A stretch of DNA of 64,000 nucleotides from Coprousia sp963931435 (GTDB taxonomy: Bacteria > Actinomycetota > Coriobacteriia > Coriobacteriales > Coriobacteriaceae): NCBI GenBank assembly GCA_963931435.1, contig OZ007012.1, positions 1,922,001-1,986,000 of the forward strand, given 5' to 3'. A model generated the notes under the pieces. The model was not told where the DNA came from and did not search any database. It saw only the letters and a program-made list of their open reading frames with translations. The first letter of the stretch is position 1; each line of letters begins with the position of its first letter. Of this stretch, positions 16,609 through 25,158 are shown piece by piece. The position numbers and the translations under genes are program-made.

Positions 16609-17625
16609 CTACGTGAGCGTGCGCACCGAATCCTTTACCACGAGCTGGGGCTCCAGAAGCCGGGTTTCGGGCGCTCCCCCGTCACCCTCGAGCCTCCGCG
16701 CGAGCAGCGCGAACGCCTCCCGCGAGAGCAGCTCGACATCCTGCTCGACCGCCGTGAGGGCCGGCTCGAACAGCGAGTCGGCCGCCGAGTTGTCGTAGCT
16801 CACCACCGAGTAGTCGCGCGGCACGCGCCGCCCCTCCTCGTACAGGCGCTTGAGCAACCCGAGCGCGATGTTGTCCGAGCTCGCGAACACGGCCGTCGCA
16901 TCCGTCTCGGCTATGCCGCCCGCGGCCTCGTAGGCGGCCGGAATGTAGTAGTCGGTATCGAACACCAGCTCGTCGCGGAACGGCACCTCGAACTCCTCCA
17001 GGGCGCGCGCGTAGCCCGCCAGGCGCTTGCGGCCGGTGTCGGTGCGCCGCGCGTTGACCAAGCAGGCGATGCTGCGGTGCCCGTGGCGCAGCAGGTGCCG
17101 CGTGGCCAGGTAGCCGCCCAGCTCGTTGTCGAAGAGCACCTTGTCGCAGGCAAGCTCGTCGATTACGCGGTCGATGAGCACGTAGGGGACGGTGAGCGCC
17201 TCCAGGTGGGCGGGCAGGTCCTCCTCGCCCGTGCGTTGGTTGCCCATGACCAGGAAGATCCCCTCGACCCCGCGGTTCTGCAGCAGGTCCACGAGCTCCA
17301 CGTCATGCACGGCGAGGTCGTCGGAGGTGGTGATGAACAGCGCGTAGCCCTGCTCGCGGCAGCGCAGCTCGAGGTTGCGCGACAGGCGGGCGAACAGGCG
17401 GCTCTCGATGTTGGGCACGATGAGACCCAGCGTGCCCGAGCGCTGCGTCACCAGGCTGCGCGCGATCTGGTTGGGCACGTAGTGCTTGGCGCGGGCAATC
17501 TCCTTGATGCGGCGGCGGTTCTCCTCCGAGACGCGGCAGGGGCGGTTGTTGAGCACGAGCGAGACGGTCGCGATGGAGAGGCCCGCCTCCCGCGCGATCT
17601 CCTTCAGGGTCACCTTACCCGCCAT
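16609..17625 (-). CDS. LacI-family transcriptional regulator 3 (phosphoketolase neighbour)
   Basis: A 338-residue LacI/GalR regulator with helix-turn-helix VTLKEIAREAGLSIATVSLVL and a ligand-binding domain containing LIVPNIESRLFARL and SYDNSAADSLFEPALT. ATG at 17625 has a GGGGAGGGG site upstream; longer versions add non-homologous residues. Its stop faces the operator array of the phosphoketolase gene, which is transcribed in the same direction further on. It is the best local candidate to bind the AAAACGTTT sites. Confidence 0.88.
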   Translation of the reverse strand: MAGKVTLKEIAREAGLSIATVSLVLNNRPCRVSEENRRRIKEIARAKHYVPNQIARSLVTQRSGTLGLIVPNIESRLFARLSRNLELRCREQGYALFITTSDDLAVHDVELVDLLQNRGVEGIFLVMGNQRTGEEDLPAHLEALTVPYVLIDRVIDELACDKVLFDNELGGYLATRHLLRHGHRSIACLVNARRTDTGRKRLAGYARALEEFEVPFRDELVFDTDYYIPAAYEAAGGIAETDATAVFASSDNIALGLLKRLYEEGRRVPRDYSVVSYDNSAADSLFEPALTAVEQDVELLSREAFALLARRLEGDGGAPETRLLEPQLVVKDSVRTLT

Positions 17626-17836
17626 ATGCGTCCCCTCCCCGCGAAGCGGCGCCGTCAACGCAGCTCGCGGTAAACCGGGGCGCTCGTGCGTATCAAGCCC
17701 TTTCACCGCTAATGTTCCCGCAACCGCGCATGCCGGTCAAACGAAAAACCGCAGCAGCAGATGGTGCGGCGCGACGCACGCCCCTTGACGGAAGGCTATA
17801 CTGGACAAAACCTCCGCTGCGATCCAAAGGTTCACC

Positions 17837-18592
17837 ATGCCCAATCTGCGCGCCCTCATCGTCGAAGACGACGCCGATATCAACCAGATCGTCGCCACGC
17901 ATCTTGCCCGATCGGGATGGAGCGCTACGCAGGCGTACTCCGGGAGCGAAGCTAGCCTGCTGCTTGCCCGCGAGGGCGCAACCGGCCCCGTTCCCTTCGA
18001 TGTGGTCATCTGCGATCTCATGCTCCCCGGCGTCACCGGTGAGGAGCTCATCGGACTCATCAGGCAGCGCGACGCGCGCGCGCCCGTCATCGTCGCCTCC
18101 GCGCGCGGCGCAGCGTCCGATCGCGTAGACCTTCTTAAGCTGGGGGCCGATGATTACCTGGTGAAGCCGTTCGACTTGGACGAGCTTTCGGCACGCATCG
18201 ACGTCCAGCTGCGCCATCGCGCGCAAACAGGCGCCCCCACCACGCCCGCCGCAGACGACGGCAGCGGGCGCGATGACGCACCCGCAGGCTCTCGCCCGCT
18301 GCGCTTCCGCGCCTGGGAGCTCGACCCCGATCAGCACTCCTTTACCGCGGGCGGAGCGCGCATCGAGCTCACGCGCATCGAGTTCAACCTCTTGGAGATC
18401 CTCATGCGCCAGCCCAAGCGCGTTTTCAGCAAGCAAGAGCTGTTTGAAAGCGCCTGGGGCGAGCCGTACGCCGCCGACGACAACACGCTCAACGTGCACA
18501 TCTCCAATATACGCGCCAAGCTGCGCGCATCGGGAACAGATTCGTACCTAAAGACGGTCTGGGGTATGGGGTTCAAGCTCACTGAGGCATGA
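17837..18592 (+). CDS. OmpR-family response regulator
   Basis: A 251-residue regulator. The receiver domain spans residues 1-125 with acidic pair EDD (10-12), phospho-acceptor Asp60 in VVICDLMLPG and Lys in DDYLVKPFD. A 30-residue linker follows, then a winged helix about 150-251 (RIEFNLLEIL, DDNTLNVHISNIRAKL, KTVWGMGFKL). It is the first gene of a set with an ABC ATPase, a microprotein, a permease and a histidine kinase on the same strand. This is the arrangement of peptide-antibiotic sensing and detoxification modules, so it likely activates the ABC genes. Confidence 0.9.
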   Translation: MPNLRALIVEDDADINQIVATHLARSGWSATQAYSGSEASLLLAREGATGPVPFDVVICDLMLPGVTGEELIGLIRQRDARAPVIVASARGAASDRVDLLKLGADDYLVKPFDLDELSARIDVQLRHRAQTGAPTTPAADDGSGRDDAPAGSRPLRFRAWELDPDQHSFTAGGARIELTRIEFNLLEILMRQPKRVFSKQELFESAWGEPYAADDNTLNVHISNIRAKLRASGTDSYLKTVWGMGFKLTEA

Positions 18593-18794
18593 GCGCTGGT
18601 ACGAACACGCATTCGCGCAGGTAGACGCGTCTTTAGACTTTCTTTAACCTTGCCGAAGCCTTTCTTAAATCCCGCTTCGCATACTAGATGCCAACGATCG
18701 GGCGAGAGCAACGGGCGCACGCGCGACCCCAGGAGCGCCGCGCAAGCACCAAACGCGGCTCCCGCCCCCCATCATCGATACGACAGGAGCCAGC

Positions 18795-19775
18795 ATGAAC
18801 TTCATTCAAACGCGACGCCTCACCAAGCGCTATGGGTCGTTCGTCGCCGTGAACGAGCTCGATATGCGCGTAGCCGCCGGTGACATCTACGGGTTCGTCG
18901 GCAAGAACGGGGCGGGCAAATCAACCACCATGAAGATGATCGCCGGCCTGGTGGCACCCACCTCCGGCGAGCTCTCGTTGTTCTCCCAGTGTCCGTACGC
19001 GCGCACGGAAAACGCGTCCGCCTCTCGCGCCGCGAGCTTCTCGACGTCCTTCTCGCGCATCGGCGCGCTTATCGAGGAGCCGGGCATCATCCCCACCCTC
19101 TCGGCAGAGGAGAACATGATGGCAAAGGCCCTCGCCGTAGGCGTCGCGCGTCCGCGCGCATGCGTGCGCGAGCTTATCGAGGTGGTAGGGCTGCAGCACA
19201 CCGGTGCTCGCAAGGTCAAGAAGTTCTCCCAAGGCATGAAGCAGCGCCTTGGTCTGGCACTCGCCCTCATCGGATCGCCCGATCTACTGCTGCTCGACGA
19301 ACCGTTCAACGGGATGGATCCCGAAACCACCCGCGACCTGCGCCAGATGCTCGTCGCCCTCAATCGCGAGCGCAACGTGACCATCGTGATATCGAGCCAC
19401 GTGCTCGACCAGCTCATGCGCGTGGCCAACCGCTTCGGCGTGATCGCGCAGGGCTCGATGGTCAAGGAGTTCACCGACGAGGAGCTGCACGCCGCGTGCG
19501 GCAGCACCATCCGCGTCAAGACCGCGCAGCCCTCCCTTACGCTCGCCCTCTTAGAAGAGCGCCTGCCGCAGGCACGGTTCCGTGCCGAACCCGACGGCGC
19601 GATCCTGGTAGCCGGCGGAACCAGCATGCCCTCGGTGGAGGAAGTATCGGCCATCCTGCACGACACCGACCAAGCGATACGCGAGCTTTCCGTCATCGAA
19701 CGCGATATCGAGGACTATTTCGTCGAGCTCATGGGCGATGGCAACACCGACCAACCCCGCGGAGAGGAAGCATGA
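18795..19775 (+). CDS. ABC transporter ATP-binding protein (antimicrobial-peptide type)
   Basis: A 326-residue ATPase: Walker A GKNGAGKST (about 36-44), signature KFSQGMKQR, Walker B LLLLDEPFNGMD, and H-loop ISSHVLDQL. It resembles bacitracin/lantibiotic export ATPases (BcrA type) with a C-terminal extension of about 90 residues. RBS AGGAG precedes ATG 18795. Its TGA overlaps the ATG of a 26-codon gene, so translation is coupled. It powers the permease encoded 80 bp downstream. Confidence 0.9.
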   Translation: MNFIQTRRLTKRYGSFVAVNELDMRVAAGDIYGFVGKNGAGKSTTMKMIAGLVAPTSGELSLFSQCPYARTENASASRAASFSTSFSRIGALIEEPGIIPTLSAEENMMAKALAVGVARPRACVRELIEVVGLQHTGARKVKKFSQGMKQRLGLALALIGSPDLLLLDEPFNGMDPETTRDLRQMLVALNRERNVTIVISSHVLDQLMRVANRFGVIAQGSMVKEFTDEELHAACGSTIRVKTAQPSLTLALLEERLPQARFRAEPDGAILVAGGTSMPSVEEVSAILHDTDQAIRELSVIERDIEDYFVELMGDGNTDQPRGEEA

Positions 19776-19852
19776 TGCCCGACTTCGTCTTGAACGCCGC
19801 CGTGATCGGCGCCATCGCGTACCTTCTCATCTCAAGCAAGAAAGGCAGGTAG
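19772..19852 (+). CDS. 26-residue single-span membrane microprotein in ABC operon
   Basis: An ATG at 19772 overlaps the stop of the ATPase gene (ATGA), and the frame encodes 26 residues: a short polar start (MMPDF), a hydrophobic stretch LNAAVIGAIAYLLI, and a basic end SSKKGR. The stop lies 4 bp before the permease ATG. A single transmembrane helix with a positively charged cytoplasmic tail is predicted. Tight coupling and the charge pattern suggest a real small subunit or regulator of the transporter. No family is recognised. Confidence 0.6.
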   Translation: MMPDFVLNAAVIGAIAYLLISSKKGR

Positions 19853-19856
19853 CACC

Positions 19857-20738
19857 ATGCTCAACACCATCGCCTCCGACCTGTACCGCATCACCCGCCC
19901 CCACGGCCTGCGTGGAACGTTCTGGCAGTACACCATCGCCATCGCCACGGTGTACGCAGCGGTGACGGCAACCTTCTTCTTCGTCAGGTCGTCGTTATTC
20001 TCCGACGAGTTCCAGACCTCTAGCACCTTCGTAACCACCATGACCACCTTCGAGACCCCCACATCCTGCCTCGCCAGCATGATCGGCTCGATCATCCCCA
20101 TGTGTGTGTCGTTCATGGTGGTCGAGCAAGCGCTTGCCGACTTCAAGCAGGGGTTTGTCAAATCGGTCCTCACCGCGCGCCAGGGGCGCCTCTCCTACTT
20201 TGCCGGAAAGATCCTGTTTGCGGGAATCGTCTCCCTGCTGATGATCGCCGTCGCCAGCATCCTGGTGCTCGTCTGGATGGTCGTCATCGGGGCGACTTTC
20301 GCGCACGGCGACACCCTGGCGGGCGCCGTGAGCTGGTTTGCGGGCACGTGGCTCAATATCTGGGCCATCAGCGTGCTCTCGCTCATCCTCGTCTATGCGA
20401 CCCGGGTGAACCCGGTGAGCTATATCGGGGCGTTCTGCTTCTGCGCAAGCGTGGTCCCGCAAACCCTGACCGGTCTCGCCCAGGCGTCCGATGGGCTGCT
20501 GCGCTTCCTCAGCCCCATCGCCCCCGTGCTCGAGACGCTCGCTGCCTGGATGCCCTCCACCGCGCTGAGTAACCTTGATTCCGGCGGTGGCGTCATCAAC
20601 ACGTCGATTGATATCTGGAACGCGTCGAACGGGGCTATCGTGGTAAACCCCGTGCTGCAGATCATCTTGACCGGCGTCATCTGGATCGTGATCGCCAGCG
20701 TGCTGGTGCTCGCCATCTGCCGCAAGCGCGACGTATAA
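19857..20738 (+). CDS. ABC transporter permease (ABC-2 type)
   Basis: A 293-residue membrane protein with about six hydrophobic segments (for example IATVYAAVTATFFF, ILFAGIVSLLMIAVAS, WAISVLSLILVYA, IILTGVIWIVIASVLVLAI) and a short basic C-terminus (CRKRDV). It follows the microprotein gene by 4 bp and partners with the ATPase upstream. The module resembles export or immunity transporters for lantibiotic-like peptides, but the substrate cannot be read from sequence. Confidence 0.85.
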   Translation: MLNTIASDLYRITRPHGLRGTFWQYTIAIATVYAAVTATFFFVRSSLFSDEFQTSSTFVTTMTTFETPTSCLASMIGSIIPMCVSFMVVEQALADFKQGFVKSVLTARQGRLSYFAGKILFAGIVSLLMIAVASILVLVWMVVIGATFAHGDTLAGAVSWFAGTWLNIWAISVLSLILVYATRVNPVSYIGAFCFCASVVPQTLTGLAQASDGLLRFLSPIAPVLETLAAWMPSTALSNLDSGGGVINTSIDIWNASNGAIVVNPVLQIILTGVIWIVIASVLVLAICRKRDV

Positions 20739-20854
20739 ACTGTCACCAGCAGGCGCCCCGCGCTCATCCGCGGGGCGTCCGAATGCGTGCGCCGCCCGCT
20801 GACGCGCGCCCGAAGCCGTCGCATCCCGAACCCCGCCCGAGAAAGGAAGCGCCC

Positions 20855-21766
20855 ATGGGAACCGATGCCCTCATACTGCTCGTGCTGGTGCTCGGCATCT
20901 GCCTGGGCGCCGGTATCGGCATCGCATGCTATGCAACCGATCTGACCCGCATCGTCCGGTTCCTCCGCACGCGTGAGCCGGAAAGCTGCGCACGCGCCAC
21001 GATCGGCGGCAGGGAGCCGGGCATCGTGGCGCTGGTCGAGGCGATCAACGACGAGCTCGATCGATCGGAGCGCATGCATGTGGAAGCCCTGCGGCATCAG
21101 CAGGAATTCCAACGCGATCTCTCGGCGCTGTCCCACGATATTCGCACGCCCCTCGCTGGCGCCAAGGGCTATCTGCAGCTCGCGTCCAACGAGGCGGACG
21201 CGGACGCGCTCAGGCACCAGCTGGACGCCGCCACGGCACGCATCGACGCCACGACGGAGCTGCTTGACCAGCTGTTCGCCTATACCAAATCGACCGATCC
21301 CGATCTCAAGCTCACCTTCGAGGAGATCGCTCTCAGGCCCCTGGTTGAAGAGATCCTGCTTGGCCAGTACCCCGCGTTCGAGGAACGCGGGTGGGAGCCC
21401 GCCGTATCGTTCGACGATCCCGCCGCCACTGTCGAGGCCGATCGGGCTGCACTCGGCCGGATCCTGCAGAATCTCGTGGTCAACGCCCTGCGCCACGGGT
21501 CGGGTGCACCCACCATCACCCAGACGTCGGCCGTTGACAGCGCGGGCGCGCGCCGCATCGTCCTCGTCGTATCCAATCCTGTCCTCGACCCCGCCGCCAT
21601 CGATCCCGCACGCCTGTTTGACCGCTTCTACCAGGCGGACAGCGCCCGCGGAGCAGGTGGCAGCGGGCTGGGCCTTTCGGTAGCCGCCAACCTCGCCCGC
21701 GTCCAGGGCATCGCCCTTGCCGCCGAACTCGTCGAAGAGACGCTCAGCATCCGGATCACGTTGTAA
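20855..21766 (+). CDS. Sensor histidine kinase, short lantibiotic-type
   Basis: A 303-residue kinase with one N-terminal hydrophobic segment (ALILLVLVLGICLGAGIGIA), then HisKA box LSHDIRTPLAGAKGYL and ATPase motifs NLVVNALRHG, LFDRFYQAD and GGSGLGLSVAA. ATG 20855 follows AAAGGAAG. There is almost no extracellular domain, so it probably senses through the membrane or the ABC transporter, as in BceS-like systems. It should phosphorylate the OmpR-type regulator at the start of the cluster. Confidence 0.9.
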   Translation: MGTDALILLVLVLGICLGAGIGIACYATDLTRIVRFLRTREPESCARATIGGREPGIVALVEAINDELDRSERMHVEALRHQQEFQRDLSALSHDIRTPLAGAKGYLQLASNEADADALRHQLDAATARIDATTELLDQLFAYTKSTDPDLKLTFEEIALRPLVEEILLGQYPAFEERGWEPAVSFDDPAATVEADRAALGRILQNLVVNALRHGSGAPTITQTSAVDSAGARRIVLVVSNPVLDPAAIDPARLFDRFYQADSARGAGGSGLGLSVAANLARVQGIALAAELVEETLSIRITL

Positions 21767-21923
21767 TCGCCTCCCGCCCGATGCACCTCCCACCCGGTGA
21801 GTCCCAACCGGTGCGAAATGTGGGCACCGAAGCTTGCGGCCGGGATTACAATGATGCCGTTACCGCAACCAATCACGCTTCCTATCTGCACGCATCCGCA
21901 CACAAGAACTCGGGAGGAACCTT

Positions 21924-23000
21924 ATGCTTCGCGTCGGACTTCTTACCAGCGGTGGCGACTGCCAGGCGCTCAACGCGACCATGCGCGGCATCGTGAAGAC
22001 GCTCGTCAACAAAAGCGAGGAGCCGGTTGAGATCTACGGATTCGAAGACGGCTACCAAGGGCTCATCTACAGCCGGTTCCGCATCATGAGCCCCAAGGAC
22101 TTCAGCGGCATCCTGACGCGCGGCGGCACCATCCTGGGCACGAGCCGCACGCCGTTCAAGTACCTCGACGTGCCCGAGGCCGACGGCGTCGACAAGGTCG
22201 CCGCCATGAAGCAGACCTACCACAAGCTCAATCTCGACTGCCTGTTCGCGCTCGGCGGCAACGGCTCGCTCAAGACCGCCAACCGCCTTTCGCAGGAGGG
22301 CCTGAACGTGATCGGCCTGCCCAAGACCATCGACAACGACACCTGGGGCACCGACATGACCTTCGGCTTCACGAGCGCTGTCGAGGTCGCGACCCAGTGC
22401 ATCGACAACATCCACACCACCGCCTCCAGCCACGGCCGCGTGTTCGTGATTGAGATCATGGGGCACAAGGTCGGCTGGATTCCGCTGTATGCCGGCGTTG
22501 CAGGCGGAGCCGACGTCATCCTCATCCCTGAGATTCCCTACGATATGGATAACGTCATCAAGACCATCGAGAAGCGCATGGATTCCGGCAGCCGCTTTAC
22601 CATTATCGCCGTTGCCGAAGGCGCCATCTCCAAAGAAGACGCCAAGCTCTCCAAGAAGGAATACAAGAAGAAGGTCGCCGAGCGCACGAGCCCCTCGATC
22701 GTCTACGACATCGCCAAGGAGATCGAGGCCAAGACCGGTCGCGAGACCCGCGTGGCCATCCCCGGCCACACCCAGCGCGGCGGAGCGCCCGACGCGCAGG
22801 ACCGCATCTTCGCCACCCAGTGCGGCGTCGAGGCGGCGCTGGGGTGCCTTGAGGGCGTGTACGGCTACCTGATCGCGCAGGTGGACGGCCGGATGCGCCG
22901 CGTGCCGCTCGCCGATATCGCCGGTAAGCTCAAGTACGTCGACCCCGAGAGCGACCTGGTGCGCGAGGCCCGCGCCCTGGGCATCAGCTTCGGCGACTGA
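21924..23000 (+). CDS. pfkA: 6-phosphofructokinase, group III-like
   Basis: A 358-residue phosphofructokinase, converting fructose 6-phosphate to fructose 1,6-bisphosphate. Motifs: LTSGGDCQALNAT, GGTILGTSR, GGNGSLKTA, LPKTIDND, MGHKVGWIP and PGHTQRGG. At the E. coli positions that distinguish donors it has Gly104 (ATP-like) and Lys124 (as in PPi and actinobacterial enzymes), with Asn in place of Asp103. Asp127 is kept. Phosphoryl donor is therefore uncertain, though Gly104 favours ATP. GGGAGG precedes the start. Confidence 0.9.
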   Translation: MLRVGLLTSGGDCQALNATMRGIVKTLVNKSEEPVEIYGFEDGYQGLIYSRFRIMSPKDFSGILTRGGTILGTSRTPFKYLDVPEADGVDKVAAMKQTYHKLNLDCLFALGGNGSLKTANRLSQEGLNVIGLPKTIDNDTWGTDMTFGFTSAVEVATQCIDNIHTTASSHGRVFVIEIMGHKVGWIPLYAGVAGGADVILIPEIPYDMDNVIKTIEKRMDSGSRFTIIAVAEGAISKEDAKLSKKEYKKKVAERTSPSIVYDIAKEIEAKTGRETRVAIPGHTQRGGAPDAQDRIFATQCGVEAALGCLEGVYGYLIAQVDGRMRRVPLADIAGKLKYVDPESDLVREARALGISFGD

Positions 23001-23308
23001 TCGGCCTGATCGGACTGATCGCGACAGCAGCGGTGCGGGCATAACCTCGACCGCATCGGTTACGGTGCCCGGCCAAGAGCAGCTGCCGTATCGACGCGCC
23101 CGACACATAGCAACACATCATGGTGCGCGGCCTTCCCGGAACCAGCGGGAAGGCCGCTTGCCGTTACGGGGCGTTCCGTTGCGGAACGCGGCACCGGAAA
23201 ACCGTCGCCGGCAAAACCGCAGCCGCCGAGATGCACCCCATCGGCCTCCGAAAACGTCCATGTATGTGAAACAATCAGCCAATAACCGCCGCACAGCTGC
23301 CCCGACGC
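23001..23308. other. Intergenic region downstream of pfkA with two hairpins
   Basis: Two strong stems follow pfkA: 23127-23138 with 23146-23157 (12 bp perfect, GCGGCCTTCCCG arm) and 23171-23178 with 23182-23189 (8 bp, 3-nt loop). Neither has a T-run. They probably end the pfkA transcript or protect its 3' end. Nothing coding is convincing here. Confidence 0.5.
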
Positions 23309-23339
23309 TTGACCTCGAGCCGAGTCTAGGCGATATACC
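23309..23339 (+). promoter_or_regulatory. MerR-type promoter with 19-bp spacer
   Basis: A -35 TTGACC (23309-23314) and -10 TATACC (23334-23339) are separated by 19 bp, the overlong spacing used by MerR regulators. The spacer contains an imperfect dyad built on CCTCGAG and GTCTAGG. The promoter lies 27 bp before the MerR gene, so autoregulation is likely. Confidence 0.6.
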
Positions 23340-23366
23340 ATGGTTACACCAAAAGGAGGCTGTCCC

Positions 23367-23729
23367 ATGCGTATTGCAGAAGTAGCGAAAACATACGATA
23401 TAACCCCTGACACCCTGCGGTATTACGAGCGCATCGGGCTCCTGCCACACATCCAGCGCAACGCCAGCGGTGTGCGCGAATACAGCGACAGCGACTGCGC
23501 GCGGATCGAGTTCATCAAGTGCATGCGGGGTGCCAATGTCTCCATCGAGGCGCTTCAGGCGTATATCAGCCTACTAGACGGCGGTGATGACACCATCGCC
23601 GAGCGCAAGGCGATCCTCGAGCAGCAACGGGATATCGCGCAGCAGCGTATCGCCGAGATGCAAGCGGGGCTCGACCGCCTCAACTACAAGATCGACAACT
23701 ACGACGCCCTCATGAGCAAGGTCCGATAA
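23367..23729 (+). CDS. MerR-family transcriptional regulator
   Basis: A 120-residue MerR regulator: winged HTH MRIAEVAKTYDITPDTLRYYERIGLL, then a coiled-coil dimerisation helix (ILEQQRDIAQQRIAEMQAGLDRLNYKIDNYD). It lacks cysteines in the C-terminal part for metal sensing and resembles the YfmP/AdhR-like class with no sensor domain. Start ATG 23367 is preceded by AAAAGGAGG. Its 3' end overlaps the convergent TetR gene by 20 bp. The target is probably its own promoter and an unlinked gene. Confidence 0.88.
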   Translation: MRIAEVAKTYDITPDTLRYYERIGLLPHIQRNASGVREYSDSDCARIEFIKCMRGANVSIEALQAYISLLDGGDDTIAERKAILEQQRDIAQQRIAEMQAGLDRLNYKIDNYDALMSKVR

Positions 23730-24303
23730 CCGGCGTCTCGCTGCGCGTTGGACCGGCCGCGCCAAACACCACCGCGCCGACCACGAGCGCGCAGAACCGT
23801 TCGATGGGCACCTCGCTGGCATGCCCGACCCAGAAGCTGATCGAACTCAGCATGCCGGACAGATAGAACTCGCGCAAGACATCCTGCTCAGACTCGGTAA
23901 GCCCGCGCTCGGGGATGATGAAGCGATCGAGCAGCGGCGCGATGATCTCTTTCAAACCGTCCTCAAACGCGGGATCGGCCGTCATAAGGCGCGGCAACAC
24001 GGTGTTGAACCGCTGGGCCAGCCGCGCGATCACATCGGTGTGCTGCGACAGATCAAACGTGTCTCCTTGGAGCAGGCGCTCGTTCACCAAGGTGCGAATC
24101 TGCGCGAGCACCTCCTCCTCAATCCGCTCGAGTACGTCGTACACATCGCGAAAGTACAGGTAGAACGTAGCGCGGTTGTAGCCCGCACGATCGGTTATCG
24201 CCCGTACGGTAATTTTGTCGATTGGGCTCTCCAGATACAGCTCCCAAAAGGCGCGCGTCAAGTTGGCTCGCGTCTGCTCGGTTACCTGCGGCTGCTTGTT
24301 CAT
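23710..24303 (-). CDS. TetR-family transcriptional regulator
   Basis: A 197-residue TetR protein: N-terminal HTH (ITVRAITDRAGYNRATFYLYFRDVYDVL) and a C-terminal ligand domain of the TetR_C_33/DhaS-like sort (FYLSGMLSSISFWV). It is divergent from an ABC/FtsX transporter pair 140 bp away and overlaps the MerR gene end to end. It likely represses the transporter operon, a usual arrangement for drug or peptide efflux. Confidence 0.88.
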   Translation of the reverse strand: MNKQPQVTEQTRANLTRAFWELYLESPIDKITVRAITDRAGYNRATFYLYFRDVYDVLERIEEEVLAQIRTLVNERLLQGDTFDLSQHTDVIARLAQRFNTVLPRLMTADPAFEDGLKEIIAPLLDRFIIPERGLTESEQDVLREFYLSGMLSSISFWVGHASEVPIERFCALVVGAVVFGAAGPTRSETPVIGPCS

Positions 24304-24334
24304 GCGCCATCCCCTCCCCCGCGTGCGGCATCGC

Positions 24335-24359
24335 TCGACAATTAGCGGCGCTCTGTCGA
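24335..24359. promoter_or_regulatory. Inverted repeat, candidate TetR operator
   Basis: TCGACA (24335-24340) and TGTCGA (24354-24359) form a perfect dyad with 13-bp spacing in the divergent region between the TetR gene and the ABC ATPase gene. TetR operators often have this form. A further CTGTCGAG lies near the ATPase start. Confidence 0.35.
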
Positions 24360-24443
24360 ATCACCCCTCGCGCGGGTACGATGACCCCACTATACTGGGT
24401 AGACAACATGCTGTCGAGTGATTAATCATGCAAGGAGCGCGGG

Positions 24444-25145
24444 ATGGCCTACATCGAATTCAACAACGTCGTCAAGACGTACGGCTCCGGGGACACCCTC
24501 ATCCACGCCCTCGACGGCGCGACGTTCGAGGTGGAGCGCGGCGAGCTTGCCGTCATCCTGGGAGCGTCCGGCGCCGGTAAGACCACGGCGCTCAACATCC
24601 TGGGCGGCATGGACAGCGCCACCTCCGGCACCGTGGTGGTAGACGGCCGCGACATCTCCGCAGCGAGCGAGAAGGATCTCGTTGAGTACCGGCGCACCGA
24701 TGTTGGGTTCGTGTTCCAGTTCTACAACCTGGTACCCAACCTCACCGCTCTGGAAAACGTGGAGCTTGCCAGCCAGATCTGCCCCGGCGCCCTCGATGCA
24801 GCAGAGACGCTGGCAAAAGTCGGCCTTCAGGCCCGCTTGGCCAACTTTCCCGCGCAGCTTTCGGGCGGCGAGCAGCAGCGCGTCTCCATCGCGCGCGCCA
24901 TCGCCAAGAACCCCAAGCTGCTCCTGTGCGACGAGCCGACCGGCGCCCTCGACTACGTGACCGGCAAGCAGATCTTGCAGCTGCTGCAAGACACCTGCCG
25001 CCGCGACGGCATCACCGTCCTCATCATCACCCACAATTCGGCGCTCGCCCCCATGGCCGACCGCCTGATCCGCTTCAAGAGCGGTAAGGTGACGGAAATG
25101 AAGCTCAACCCGTCACCCACCCCCATCGCGGATATCGAGTGGTAA
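24444..25145 (+). CDS. ABC transporter ATP-binding protein (MacB/LolD type)
   Basis: A 233-residue ATPase: Walker A GASGAGKTT, Q-loop FVFQFYNLVPN, signature LSGGEQQR, Walker B LLLCDEPTGALD and H-loop ITHN. It belongs to the LolD/MacB/YknY group that works with FtsX-like permeases in mechanotransmission rather than import. AGGAG precedes ATG 24444. The large FtsX protein gene starts 13 bp downstream. Confidence 0.93.
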   Translation: MAYIEFNNVVKTYGSGDTLIHALDGATFEVERGELAVILGASGAGKTTALNILGGMDSATSGTVVVDGRDISAASEKDLVEYRRTDVGFVFQFYNLVPNLTALENVELASQICPGALDAAETLAKVGLQARLANFPAQLSGGEQQRVSIARAIAKNPKLLLCDEPTGALDYVTGKQILQLLQDTCRRDGITVLIITHNSALAPMADRLIRFKSGKVTEMKLNPSPTPIADIEW

Positions 25146-25158
25146 GGCGGCATCTAGC

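Noticed and set aside
24335..24359. A definite TetR operator
   Set aside because: The dyad is perfect but the spacing is long and unverified, so it was kept only as a low-confidence candidate.
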